Shown here: piece after piece, positions 17,821-27,701 of the stretch | Layout: every line of letters begins with the position of its first letter | Position numbering within the stretch: position 1 is the stretch's first letter | From: Acidiphilium sp. PA | GTDB lineage: Bacteria > Pseudomonadota > Alphaproteobacteria > Acetobacterales > Acetobacteraceae | Assembly (NCBI RefSeq): GCF_026191915.1 | Contig: NZ_JAIMBY010000002.1 | Span: 372,001 to 436,000, forward strand | Direction of reading: 5' to 3' | DNA: 64,000 bases | The notes under the pieces: generated by a model | Seen by the model: the letters and a program-made list of their open reading frames with translations, nothing else | Databases searched by the model: none | What the model was told of the DNA's origin: nothing | Program-made: the position numbers and the translations under genes

Positions 17821-17878
17821 GAAGTGGGTGTAGCATGGGTTGCTGGAATTGGGGGAAGGGAGCCAGATAGAGGAAAGA

Positions 17879-17995
17879 CTTCTTTTTTGAAAATAAGAAG
17901 CAAAAAACTTTTTGACTCTGGGCACGGGCGTTGGAACCGGCGCGGGCCCAAACGAGTGGAGTTTTTTTGCTTCTTTTTTGTTCACAAAAAAGAAG
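17879..17995. repeat. Quasi-palindromic double-hairpin repeat, copy 2
   Basis: The left hairpin is at 17879-17900 (CTTCTT...AAGAAG), followed by CAAAAAACTTTTT. The middle is unrelated to the other copies apart from short GGGCAC/CACGGGC words. The right arm begins GTTTTTTTGC, followed by a hairpin at 17970-17995 identical to that of copy 1, including its TTCA loop. This copy lies between two divergent genes, so the element cannot simply be a transcription terminator. Confidence 0.9.
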
Positions 17996-18099
17996 ACCGT
18001 CCTCCCCTGCCGTTCGCCCGATGTCCGGCTTGAACATCCGGCACATCAGCCTAGACTCATGCTCAGACCAAACGATCGACCAACAAGGACAACCATCCG

Positions 18100-19098
18100 A
18101 TGAGTGTCACGACTCCTGATCTTTCGATGCCCGATCTATCGCGGATCGATCCCCGCACGGTCGATGCCGCCGACCAGACCGCGCGGTATTGGACCAGCAA
18201 GGAGCGCGGCCCGATCAAACCGGGGTCGGAAGCGCACAAGCGCGCCATGTGCACGATGTTTCACGAGACGTTCAATCCGTACAAGCCTTCGGTGCTCGCA
18301 TGGCCGAAGCTGGATCAGGAGACGCAGGACAAAATTACCTCGCTGCCGATCTGGGATATCGCCGTGCAGACCGAGGGCAAGGCACGGCTGCGGATGGCGG
18401 CCTATGCCCGGCAGTTGATGGCGATCGACCCCGATATGGGCAAGACGATCGAGCTGAACGGCTGGGAGGAGAACCGCCACAAGGAGGTGCTGTCCAGACT
18501 GGTCGAGGTCTACGGGATTCCGCTGGAGCCTGAGCCGCCCTACGTCGAGCCGCGCGATCCGGAATGGGCTTATATGGTGACCGGATATTCCGAGTGCATC
18601 GATAGTTTCTTCGCGTTCGGTCTGTTCGAACTTGCCAAGCGTTCGGGATTTTTCCCGGCGGAACTGGTCGAGACCTTCGAGCCGGTGATCCAGGAGGAAT
18701 GCCGGCATATATTGTTGTTCGCCAATTGGGTGGCGTGGCACCGGGCCAATCTGCCGATCCATAAGCGGATCTGGTTCGAGATGCGGGTGGCGGCAGTGTA
18801 TGCGTTTCTGGGCTGGGAGCGGATCGGCATTGCGCGTGGCATCGATGACGGCCCCGAAGGCAAGAAAGCGGGCAAGCCGCAGGATAATAATTTCACGGTC
18901 AATGGGTCGAAGGCGGTCAGCAACGAGGACATCAAGGTGTTCGACCTGATGCGCATTTGCCTGGAGGAGAACGACCGGCGGTTTTCGGGCTACGATTCGC
19001 GCCTATTGCGGCCAACGACGCTGCCGACACTGGTGCGCATTGCCCTGCGATTCGTGCCGAAACGCAAAGATGCCACCCCAGCCGTGCAAGCGGCGTGA
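18100..19098 (+). CDS. Ferritin-like (putative di-iron) protein
   Basis: This 332-residue soluble protein of unassigned function shows a ferritin-like carboxylate pattern: Glu92, Glu124-x-x-His127 (EENRHKE), Glu165 in GYSECIDSFF, and Glu200-x-x-His203 (EECRHIL). All lie in predicted helices. This is what di-iron oxygenases, desaturases and some metal-storage proteins show, so an O2-dependent oxidation is a reasonable guess, not a conclusion. Its stop codon overlaps the GTG start of the downstream methyltransferase (GTGA). Repeat copy 2 lies upstream. Confidence 0.8.
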   Translation: MSVTTPDLSMPDLSRIDPRTVDAADQTARYWTSKERGPIKPGSEAHKRAMCTMFHETFNPYKPSVLAWPKLDQETQDKITSLPIWDIAVQTEGKARLRMAAYARQLMAIDPDMGKTIELNGWEENRHKEVLSRLVEVYGIPLEPEPPYVEPRDPEWAYMVTGYSECIDSFFAFGLFELAKRSGFFPAELVETFEPVIQEECRHILLFANWVAWHRANLPIHKRIWFEMRVAAVYAFLGWERIGIARGIDDGPEGKKAGKPQDNNFTVNGSKAVSNEDIKVFDLMRICLEENDRRFSGYDSRLLRPTTLPTLVRIALRFVPKRKDATPAVQAA

Positions 19099-19928
19099 CC
19101 GATAACGCACGCCAGATCGCCTACTGGAATGAGGTCGCGGGTCCAAAATGGGTCCGCATCCAGGGGGCGATGGAGGCGCGGTTGACCGGTATCGAGGATA
19201 TGCTGCTGGCGCGCGCGCGACCGCGCCCGGGTGAGCGCGTGCTCGAGATCGGCTGCGGTACCGGCACGACCACAGCGCGGCTGGCCGATGCGGTGGGTTC
19301 TTCGGGTCATGTTACCGCGGTCGACGTGTCGCGCCCGATGCTGGATGTCGCGCGGATGACGCTCGCGGCGCAGCGCAACGTGACATTGACCGAAGCGGAT
19401 GCAGCGACTGCGCCGTTCGAACGCGTTTTCGACCTGCTGACGTCGCGGTTCGGAATCATGTTTTTCGAGGACCCGCTGGGAGCATTCCGTAATCTGTATC
19501 GGGCGGTCAAGCCGGGAGGCCGTCTGGTCTGCGTGGCCTGGGCGCCGATTGCGGATAATCTGCATTGGGCGGTGCCGCTGCGCCTCGCGATCGAGCGCCT
19601 CGGCCCGCCGAAACCGCGCGCACCCCATGCGCCGGGGCCTTTGGCGTTCGACGATCCGGCCTATGTAACGGAGATCCTGAGCGGTGCCGGCTTTACCGAC
19701 ATTGCGGTGCGGCCCGAACCGGTGACGCTGATCGGCAAATCGCTCGATGATGAGGCGCAAGTCGCGGCGACGATGGGACCGGCAGGTGCGCTGATCGATG
19801 AAAAACAGGCGGATGCCGCAACACGCGCTGAACTGGTGGCGGCGTTTCGTGCGGCATTGCCCGACTACGCGGACCGCAACGCGCGGCTGCGGGCGACCGT
19901 GCATTTGATAACGGCGCGGCGCAGCTGA
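19095..19928 (+). CDS. Class I SAM-dependent methyltransferase
   Basis: This methyltransferase has 277 residues from the GTG at 19095, which overlaps the stop of the ferritin-like gene; a longer frame upstream from 18957 is out-of-frame translation of that gene. Motif I reads VLEIGCGTGTTTARLA, followed by an acidic VTAVDVSRPML and the post-motif VKPGGRLVCVAWAP. The order of motifs and the N-terminal IAYWNEVAGPKWV segment match methyltransferase domain family 11/25 proteins. The substrate is unknown; translational coupling suggests it works on the same compound or process as the ferritin-like protein. Confidence 0.87.
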   Translation: MTDNARQIAYWNEVAGPKWVRIQGAMEARLTGIEDMLLARARPRPGERVLEIGCGTGTTTARLADAVGSSGHVTAVDVSRPMLDVARMTLAAQRNVTLTEADAATAPFERVFDLLTSRFGIMFFEDPLGAFRNLYRAVKPGGRLVCVAWAPIADNLHWAVPLRLAIERLGPPKPRAPHAPGPLAFDDPAYVTEILSGAGFTDIAVRPEPVTLIGKSLDDEAQVAATMGPAGALIDEKQADAATRAELVAAFRAALPDYADRNARLRATVHLITARRS

Positions 19929-20130
19929 TCGATAGCCGAGGGCGCGATTGATCCATCTTCCATCGATGATCGGACCCGACCGGAGTACGAAGACTTGCCG
20001 TTGTTTGTTGACGTGGCGGCACCCACAGCGGTTACGCCCGTGCGAGCGCATGCTGGCGGATCGAGTGGCCCGGCGATCTGGCCTTTTGCGGCGTCCGCGG
20101 GGATTGTGCCGAGGTTTCGCCGGTGTTTGA

Positions 20131-20158
20131 TTGACAGTTGGGCACTTGCGACTATAAA
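20131..20158 (+). promoter_or_regulatory. Sigma-70-type promoter for rplU-rpmA
   Basis: TTGACA at 20131-20136 is a perfect -35 element. TATAAA at 20153-20158 is a near-perfect -10 element, separated by 16 bases. Transcription would start near 20165, about 105 bases before the rplU ATG. Confidence 0.7.
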
Positions 20159-20179
20159 CCCGCTCAACGCCGCGATTCC

Positions 20180-20205
20180 GAAAGGTTTCGCGCGCCTTTC
20201 TTTTT
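20180..20205 (+). terminator. Terminator-like hairpin in the rplU leader
   Basis: GAAAGG at 20180-20185 pairs with CCTTTC at 20195-20200 around a nine-base loop, and five Ts follow at 20201-20205. It lies in the 5' leader just downstream of the predicted promoter, where it could attenuate rplU-rpmA. The stem is only six base pairs, so its strength is uncertain. Confidence 0.5.
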
Positions 20206-20269
20206 GATCGCCTGATATCCTGTTTCCTTGTCTGCCCTCGTGGCTTGTAGCTAGAATTGGACCTTATCG

Positions 20270-20584
20270 ATGTTCGCAGTGATCCGCACCGGCGGAAAAC
20301 AATATCGCGTCGTACCGGACGCCGTGTTGAAGGTTGAGAAGCTCGAAGCCGAGGCCGGCAGCACGGTGACGTTCACCGATGTGCTCGCCCTGGGCGGCGA
20401 AGCGGGCGTGACGCTGGGCAAGCCGATCGTCGAGGGTGCGACCGTGACCGCGACCGTGATCGCGCAGGATCGGTTGGACAAGGTGATCATTTTCAAGAAG
20501 CGTCGCCGGCAGAACAGCCGCCGCAAGAACGGCCATCGCCAGCATGTCACCGTGCTGCGCGTGTCCGGCATCAACGCAGCCTGA
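20270..20584 (+). CDS. rplU: 50S ribosomal protein L21
   Basis: L21 binds 23S rRNA in the large ribosomal subunit. The 104-residue protein begins [14 protein letters not shown], diagnostic for L21, and ends with the basic [17 protein letters not shown] segment followed by TVLRV. It is the first gene of rplU-rpmA, with rpmA 15 bases downstream. The leader carries a promoter and a possible attenuator hairpin. Confidence 0.98.
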   Translation: MFAVIRTGGKQYRVVPDAVLKVEKLEAEAGSTVTFTDVLALGGEAGVTLGKPIVEGATVTATVIAQDRLDKVIIFKKRRRQNSRRKNGHRQHVTVLRVSGINAA

Positions 20585-20599
20585 TCAGAGGAGTTTTCG

Positions 20600-20869
20600 A
20601 TGGCACATAAAAAAGCCGGCGGTTCGTCACGCAATGGCCGCGACTCGGCCGGGCGTCGTCTGGGCGTGAAAAAATTTGGCGATGAGCAGGTGGTTGCCGG
20701 CAATATCATCATCCGTCAGCGCGGCACCAAGGTGAAGCCGGGCACCAATGTCGGGCTCGGGCGTGACCATACGATTTTCGCGCTGGTCGATGGCCGCGTG
20801 AAATTCGCGCGCCGCGCCGAAGGCCGGGTTTCGGTTTCGGTGGAACCGCTGGCGATCGCGGCCGAATAA
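20600..20869 (+). CDS. rpmA: 50S ribosomal protein L27
   Basis: L27 reaches the peptidyl-transferase centre with its N-terminal tail. The 89-residue sequence begins [20 protein letters not shown], the standard proteobacterial N terminus without a cleaved leader. AGAGGAG lies just before the ATG at 20600. It is paired with rplU as in most bacteria, and a terminator-like structure follows before obgE. Confidence 0.98.
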   Translation: MAHKKAGGSSRNGRDSAGRRLGVKKFGDEQVVAGNIIIRQRGTKVKPGTNVGLGRDHTIFALVDGRVKFARRAEGRVSVSVEPLAIAAE

Positions 20870-20918
20870 GCCGACCTCCTTTTGGGTTCGGGGAAGGTCG
20901 GCTCGCGCCGGCCTTTTT
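20870..20918 (+). terminator. Terminator with competing upstream hairpin before obgE
   Basis: GGTCGGC at 20896-20902 pairs with GCCGGCC at 20907-20913 (one G-U pair) around a TCGC loop, and five Ts follow at 20914-20918: a good intrinsic terminator. GCCGACCT at 20870-20877 is the perfect complement of AGGTCGGC at 20895-20902. The two hairpins share a strand and exclude each other. The structure ends 15 bases before the obgE ATG. Confidence 0.65.
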
Positions 20919-20927
20919 CGTGTGTGA

Positions 20928-23068
<2,141 letters not shown>

Positions 23069-23136
23069 CCGCGCGGCGGCGCTCATGGCCCGATGACCGG
23101 TTGGTGCCGAGGCTGAACGGGGGCTCGAAATCCGTT

Positions 23137-24177
23137 TCAGCTTCTGGCCGAGAAATCGATCACGGCGAGGAAGCCGGTTTCCGTACCGAAACCAAGCCGG
23201 GCACCGTCCGGGCTCCAGGCGAGGGCGGAAATCGGGCCGTGGCCGGGTGCTGCAACCGGAAGAACACGTTCGCGCGCGATATCAGCGACCACAACGGTGC
23301 CATCCGCATAGCCGCCGGCGACGACTTCGGTCTGCGGGTGGCAGGCGATGCGTTTGACGATACTGTCCGAGGCGGCAAGTTCGAGCGGGGCTTTGCCCAT
23401 CGGGCCGCCGCCGAAGAACGGCCAGAGAATGATCGCTTCGGCACCGGCACTGGCGAGCCATTTGCCTGATCTGGTGAAGCCCAGGGATTCCGGTTTGCTG
23501 GGATACCCGCTCATGCGCATGTGCTGGCCGTCCGGCAATTTCCAGCCGTGCAGGGCGTTTTCCTGCATCGCGGTGGTGATGGCGCTGAGGTCAGGATGGA
23601 GGGCGACGCCGATGTGGCTGCCTTTCCATTCCAGCACATGCGGCTTGGCGTTTTCCGAGCGGACGAACCAGAGCGAGGCGCCGTTGTAGTGCGAGGCGGC
23701 GATGCGGCGGAACTTGGCATCGATGGCGATGCCGGAGACGGTCGATGGATGGGCGAGGCTGCGCAGCAACGCGCCCTGGGCATCGAGCAGCATGATGTTG
23801 CGCCCGACCGCCGCCGCGCGCATCGGGGCTTTGCGGTCGGGGATGGATACGACGTGTTCGACCCATTTCATGCCGTAGGCGGCGATCGGCGTGACGCTAT
23901 CGGCGTCGATCCGGCGAAGCTGCCCGTCATCGCCGCCGGTGAGGAAGCCGGTGGCATCGATGTCCGGCGCGATGGTGAGCACGGCGCCATCGTGCAGTTC
24001 GTGTTCGTGCCAGGTGGCGGCGGCGATGGCGTGCACCGCGACGCGCCCATCACCCAGGCTTGCCGCGAAATGCGTGCTGGCGCGGTTGAAACAGGCGGCG
24101 GTGACGAAGGCATCCGCAGCGCGGGTGGTGCCGCGCCTTTCCAGGAGGTCGTTCGGGCCGGCAATGGTGTTGCTCAT
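23137..24177 (-). CDS. WD40-repeat protein
   Basis: This 346-residue protein is built from about six or seven WD40-like blades, for example TGGDDGQLRRIDAD, GKWLASAGAEAIILWPF, AGGYADGTVVVADI and SPDGARLGFGTETGFLAVIDF. It has no signal peptide and is probably a cytoplasmic scaffold. It follows the CobW-type GTPase gene on the same strand, with repeat copy 3 in the 166-base gap. Similar CobW/WD40 neighbours are, as far as I recall, common in alphaproteobacteria, which suggests a role in metal supply; this is inference. Confidence 0.82.
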   Translation of the reverse strand: MSNTIAGPNDLLERRGTTRAADAFVTAACFNRASTHFAASLGDGRVAVHAIAAATWHEHELHDGAVLTIAPDIDATGFLTGGDDGQLRRIDADSVTPIAAYGMKWVEHVVSIPDRKAPMRAAAVGRNIMLLDAQGALLRSLAHPSTVSGIAIDAKFRRIAASHYNGASLWFVRSENAKPHVLEWKGSHIGVALHPDLSAITTAMQENALHGWKLPDGQHMRMSGYPSKPESLGFTRSGKWLASAGAEAIILWPFFGGGPMGKAPLELAASDSIVKRIACHPQTEVVAGGYADGTVVVADIARERVLPVAAPGHGPISALAWSPDGARLGFGTETGFLAVIDFSARS

Positions 24178-24208
24178 AGTGGCAGGCCATTTGAAGGGAA
24201 GGGAAGGG

Positions 24209-24322
24209 CTTCGTTTTTGTAAAAAAGAAGCAAAAAACTTTTATTCGTTTTGGTCACGGGGGGTTTCACGGGCACGGTCCCAGGGACGGAAATTTTTTTG
24301 CTTGCGTTTTCAAAAAAAGAAG
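24209..24322. repeat. Quasi-palindromic double-hairpin repeat, copy 3
   Basis: The left hairpin is at 24209-24230 (CTTCGTTTTTGTAAAAAAGAAG) with CAAAAAACTTTTATTCG following, the last part identical to copy 1. The right arm ATTTTTTTGC leads to a degenerate hairpin at 24301-24322 (CTTGCGTTTT paired with AAAAAAAGAAG). This is the most diverged of the four copies. It lies between two co-directional genes. Confidence 0.85.
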
Positions 24323-24343
24323 TCTTCCCTTTGCTGACTTCGC

Positions 24344-25306
24344 TCATGCCGCGACACAGCTCTCAAATCCCCGCCGCAACTGCGGCCGATTGAGGTCGCG
24401 GCCGATGAACACGATGCGGCTTTCACGGTCCTCGCCCGGCTTCCAGGGGCGGATGTAATCGCCATCGGCCATCATGTGCACGGCCTGGAACGCGAAACGG
24501 CGGTCTTCGCCGGCGAAATCGAGAATGCCCTTGGTGCGCAGAATGTCCTGGCCCTGGGTGGCGAGAACACCGCCGATCCAGGCGTTGAATTTTTCGGCAT
24601 CGAGCGGCGTTTTGGTGGCGAGGCTGATGCTGGTCATGTGCTCGTCATGGGTGTGGGCATCGTCATCGAGAAAATCGGGGACGGATTCGAGGACGCGGTC
24701 AAGGCTGAAGGCGTTGATCCCGAGCAGCTTGTCGGCCGCGACATCCGATTTGGTGGCGTGATGGATCTCGGCATAGCGGTTGATGGTGCGGATGCGGGCT
24801 TCGACCGCAGCGCGTTCATCCGGCGTTACGAGGTCGAGCTTGTTGAGCACGATGACGTCGGCGAACGCGATCTGTTCGGTCGCCTCGGGGCTGTCGGCGA
24901 GGCGGGCGGGCAGGTTCTTCGCGTCGACCACGGTGACGATGGCATCGAGGCGGGTTTTTGCCTTGACGTCTTCATCGACAAAGAAGGTCTGCGCGACCGG
25001 TGCCGGGTTGGCGAGGCCGGTGGTCTCGACGATGATGCCGTCGAACTTGCCGCGCCGCTTCATCAGCCCGCCAATGATCCGGATGAGATCGCCGCGCACG
25101 GTGCAGCAGATGCAGCCGTTGTTCATTTCAAACACTTCCTCGTCGGTGTCGACCACGAGGTCGTTGTCGACGCCGCGTTCACCGAACTCGTTGATCACGA
25201 CGGCGTAGCGCTTGCCGTGGTTTTCGGTGAGAATGCGATTGAGCAAGGTGGTCTTGCCGGCACCGAGAAAGCCGGTGAGGACGGTGACCGGGACGAGGTC
25301 AGTCAT
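24344..25306 (-). CDS. CobW/P47K-family GTP-binding metallochaperone-like protein
   Basis: This is a G3E GTPase of the COG0523 group. The P-loop GFLGAGKTTLLNRIL begins near residue 12, the metal-binding GCICC motif is at about residues 63-67, the NEFGE switch and NKLD are present, and a CobW C-terminal domain covers roughly residues 215-315. A histidine/aspartate-rich segment (DDDAHTHDEH) lies between the domains and may bind zinc. Members insert or deliver metals such as zinc or cobalt. The start at 25306 overlaps the end of the upstream ligase-like gene by 8 bases. Confidence 0.93.
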   Translation of the reverse strand: MTDLVPVTVLTGFLGAGKTTLLNRILTENHGKRYAVVINEFGERGVDNDLVVDTDEEVFEMNNGCICCTVRGDLIRIIGGLMKRRGKFDGIIVETTGLANPAPVAQTFFVDEDVKAKTRLDAIVTVVDAKNLPARLADSPEATEQIAFADVIVLNKLDLVTPDERAAVEARIRTINRYAEIHHATKSDVAADKLLGINAFSLDRVLESVPDFLDDDAHTHDEHMTSISLATKTPLDAEKFNAWIGGVLATQGQDILRTKGILDFAGEDRRFAFQAVHMMADGDYIRPWKPGEDRESRIVFIGRDLNRPQLRRGFESCVAA

Positions 25307-26600
25307 GGCTTGATCCTGTCATGGCGGGTTGACGTGGTTGGCCTGCATATAGGCGCTCCGGCTCGGCGGGGCCAGATTGCGGCAGCGCGAGGCCCAGGCC
25401 GAGCATGACGAACAGCCATCCGGCCATCGGCAGGACCGCGAAATTATCGGTCGAGGCCAGCGGCCAAGCATAGGTGAGCACACCGATGAAAGCGCCCAGT
25501 TTCATCGGTTGGCGCAGGATGCCGCGGCCGAGTTCGATCAGCCAGGCGAGGTTGAGGGCGGCAAATAGCAGCAAACCACCGATGCCGGCCTCGATGGCGG
25601 CCTGGAGGTAGAAATTATGCGGGTGGATGTTGCAGGCGCCGCGGGCGAGGTCGGTCGGGCCGATGCCGAGCGCGGGCAGGCCGGCATCGAACCGTGATTG
25701 CGGACAGAAATACAGGAACCCGTTGAAGCCATAGCCATGCCAGGGGGATCGTTCGATCATCACGGTGGCGCGGGTGTAGAGCTCACCATAGGGGCTGAGC
25801 GCGAAATGCTGCACCTGATGCGTGGTTTCGAGCACCAGCTTGTCGAAACTCGGCGGGGAGACGAGTTTCAGCGCCGGGATGGCGAGCAGAACCAGAATGC
25901 CGAGTGCGATGGCCGGCAGCCGCACCGGGCGGAAGGCGAGCGCCGTGACCGCGAGGCCGAGGCCGGCGAGCAGAAAGGGCATGCGCTGGCCGATGATGAG
26001 GGCGGTGGCGAAGCCGATGATGCCGATCCCCGCAGCGGCGCATTTCGGGGCGATGCCGCGCCGGGCGATGAGTGCTGCGATGATCGGCAGCGCGACCAGG
26101 AACAGCAGATGGGCGTAGGGCGGTCCGGCGCGGGGCGCCCAGAACGGGCCGGTCAGGGCGCCATCCGGCCAACGATGGTCGCCGAAGATGTTGACGCCGA
26201 TGATCGCCTGTTGCCAGCATTGCAGCAGAATCCAGCCCTCCGCGATGGCGATTGCGAGCCAGAACCGGCTTCGCGCCGCCTGCGTGTCGAGCGCCCAGGC
26301 GAGACCGGCCGGCAGGAGCAGCAGGCGGATCAGCACGATCGCCTGCGACAGCGATTTCCAGCCGGCGGGGCCGAGCCCCAGTGCCGGGATCGGGGTGGAG
26401 GCGAGGATTTCGGCGGCCCACCAGAGCAGCGCGATGATGAACCAGGGCCGCCGTGCCCAGGCGAAATTGCGGCTGCGGACGCTGTGGGCCAGAAAGGCAA
26501 GGTCGATCGACCCGATTGTGAGTTCAGCGCCGGCGCGCGCATAGAGCAGGCAGAACGGCAGCAGCAGGGCGGCGAGGCGGGCGATACGCTTGGCGGTCAT
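25299..26600 (-). CDS. O-antigen ligase / polymerase-like membrane protein
   Basis: This 433-residue polytopic membrane protein has a Wzy_C-type periplasmic loop. The segments RATVMIERSPWHGYGFNGF and NIHPHNFYLQAAIEAGIGG, with their conserved Arg and His residues, are typical of O-antigen ligases and related exopolysaccharide polymerases. The ATG at 26600 is chosen; a start at 26630 would overlap the upstream glycosyltransferase. Its partner is the GT4 gene immediately upstream. It probably takes part in surface polysaccharide assembly. Confidence 0.8.
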   Translation of the reverse strand: MTAKRIARLAALLLPFCLLYARAGAELTIGSIDLAFLAHSVRSRNFAWARRPWFIIALLWWAAEILASTPIPALGLGPAGWKSLSQAIVLIRLLLLPAGLAWALDTQAARSRFWLAIAIAEGWILLQCWQQAIIGVNIFGDHRWPDGALTGPFWAPRAGPPYAHLLFLVALPIIAALIARRGIAPKCAAAGIGIIGFATALIIGQRMPFLLAGLGLAVTALAFRPVRLPAIALGILVLLAIPALKLVSPPSFDKLVLETTHQVQHFALSPYGELYTRATVMIERSPWHGYGFNGFLYFCPQSRFDAGLPALGIGPTDLARGACNIHPHNFYLQAAIEAGIGGLLLFAALNLAWLIELGRGILRQPMKLGAFIGVLTYAWPLASTDNFAVLPMAGWLFVMLGLGLALPQSGPAEPERLYAGQPRQPAMTGSSHD

Positions 26601-26619
26601 GACGCGGTCATAGCGACGT

Positions 26620-27672
26620 TTATTCGCCACGCAATGTCTGCAGGCGGGCAGCGATCACCGGCGTGTCGAAGCTGCGGGCGCGGGCGATGCCGGCGGCGGC
26701 GCGCGCTTCGCGGGCATGCTCATCGGTGGCGAGCGCGGTGATCGCGGCGGCGAGGCCAGCGGCATCGCCCGGCTCGATCAGAATGGCGGCATCGCCGGTA
26801 ACCTCGGGCAGCCCGCCGGTGCGGGTGGCGATCAGAGCGGCGCCGCTGGCCATCGCCTCGAGGGCGGTGAGGCCGAACGGTTCCGGCCAGCGCGACGGCA
26901 CGGCGACGATGGCGGCCGTGGCCATGGCCGCCAGCACGTCGGCGTGGGGACGGTAGCCGGCGAAGCCGATGCCGGCGGCTCTGGCGGCAGCGCGCATGGC
27001 GGCGACATACGGCGTTTCCATGCTGTTCGGGCCAAACCGGTCGCCGCCGATGATGGTCGCACGCCACCCTGGCAGATGGGGCAGGGCGCTGGCGCAGGCG
27101 GTGATAAAATCGGCGATCCCCTTGGGTTCGACGATGCGGCCGGCGAACAGGATGGTACGGCCGCGCGGGGCTGCCTGCGGCGGCAGTTCGGCGAGGGTCA
27201 GCGGGTTGGGCAATGCGATCGGGCGGTGCGCGGGATCGAGGCGCAGGCCGGGCGGAAGCGCCGTGCCGAAGCGCTCGGCAAGATAGGTCGAAACGCAGAT
27301 CACCCGGTGCAGACGCGTCAGCATACGGGCGCGCTGTTTGGCGCGCTTCAGGCCGCGCATCGTGAGCGGGTCGTTATGAATGAACAGCATCACGCGCGAG
27401 CGGGGCATCACGCGCGCGATCGTGGCGGCGAGGCGGGGTTGCTGGTGGATTTCGATGCTGGCGGGCTGCAGGGCGAGCAGGTGGCGCAGGACGTTCATGC
27501 CATACATGAGCGGCGGCCGGCCGTGCGCCGCGCGAAAGTCAATGCCGGGAAAGACATCGGGTTCGGCGCGGCCGATAACGCAGGCGGAGGCGGCACGGGC
27601 CAGGCGCTGGACCACCAGAGCGATCGCGCCGGCACGGTCTGGCGCGAAGCCCTCGCTCGCCGGCAGCACCAT
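26620..27672 (-). CDS. GT4-family glycosyltransferase
   Basis: This is a retaining, GT-B-fold glycosyltransferase of 350 residues from the ATG at 27672; the frame extends to 27831, but that part is arginine-rich and non-homologous. The C-terminal domain shows ILFAGRIVEPKGIADFI, then VPSRWPEPFGLTALEAMASG with the E-x7-E motif that binds the nucleotide sugar. The N-terminal acceptor domain includes PLMYGMNVLRHLLALQP. It precedes the O-antigen ligase-like gene, consistent with a glycan assembly role. The sugar is unknown. Confidence 0.88.
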   Translation of the reverse strand: MVLPASEGFAPDRAGAIALVVQRLARAASACVIGRAEPDVFPGIDFRAAHGRPPLMYGMNVLRHLLALQPASIEIHQQPRLAATIARVMPRSRVMLFIHNDPLTMRGLKRAKQRARMLTRLHRVICVSTYLAERFGTALPPGLRLDPAHRPIALPNPLTLAELPPQAAPRGRTILFAGRIVEPKGIADFITACASALPHLPGWRATIIGGDRFGPNSMETPYVAAMRAAARAAGIGFAGYRPHADVLAAMATAAIVAVPSRWPEPFGLTALEAMASGAALIATRTGGLPEVTGDAAILIEPGDAAGLAAAITALATDEHAREARAAAGIARARSFDTPVIAARLQTLRGE

Positions 27673-27701
27673 GGCGATGCCGCGAGGCGCGCGTCCAGTC
27701 T

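Larger units (their letters stand above)
19929..20269. other. Intergenic region before rplU
   Basis: No gene is supported in these 341 bases. They hold a near-consensus promoter (20131-20158) and a hairpin followed by five Ts (20180-20205), both described separately. The first 200 bases show nothing recognisable. Confidence 0.6.

Noticed and set aside
23069-23136. Terminator between proB and the WD40 gene
   Set aside because: No stable hairpin with a T-run could be identified in the 68 bases.
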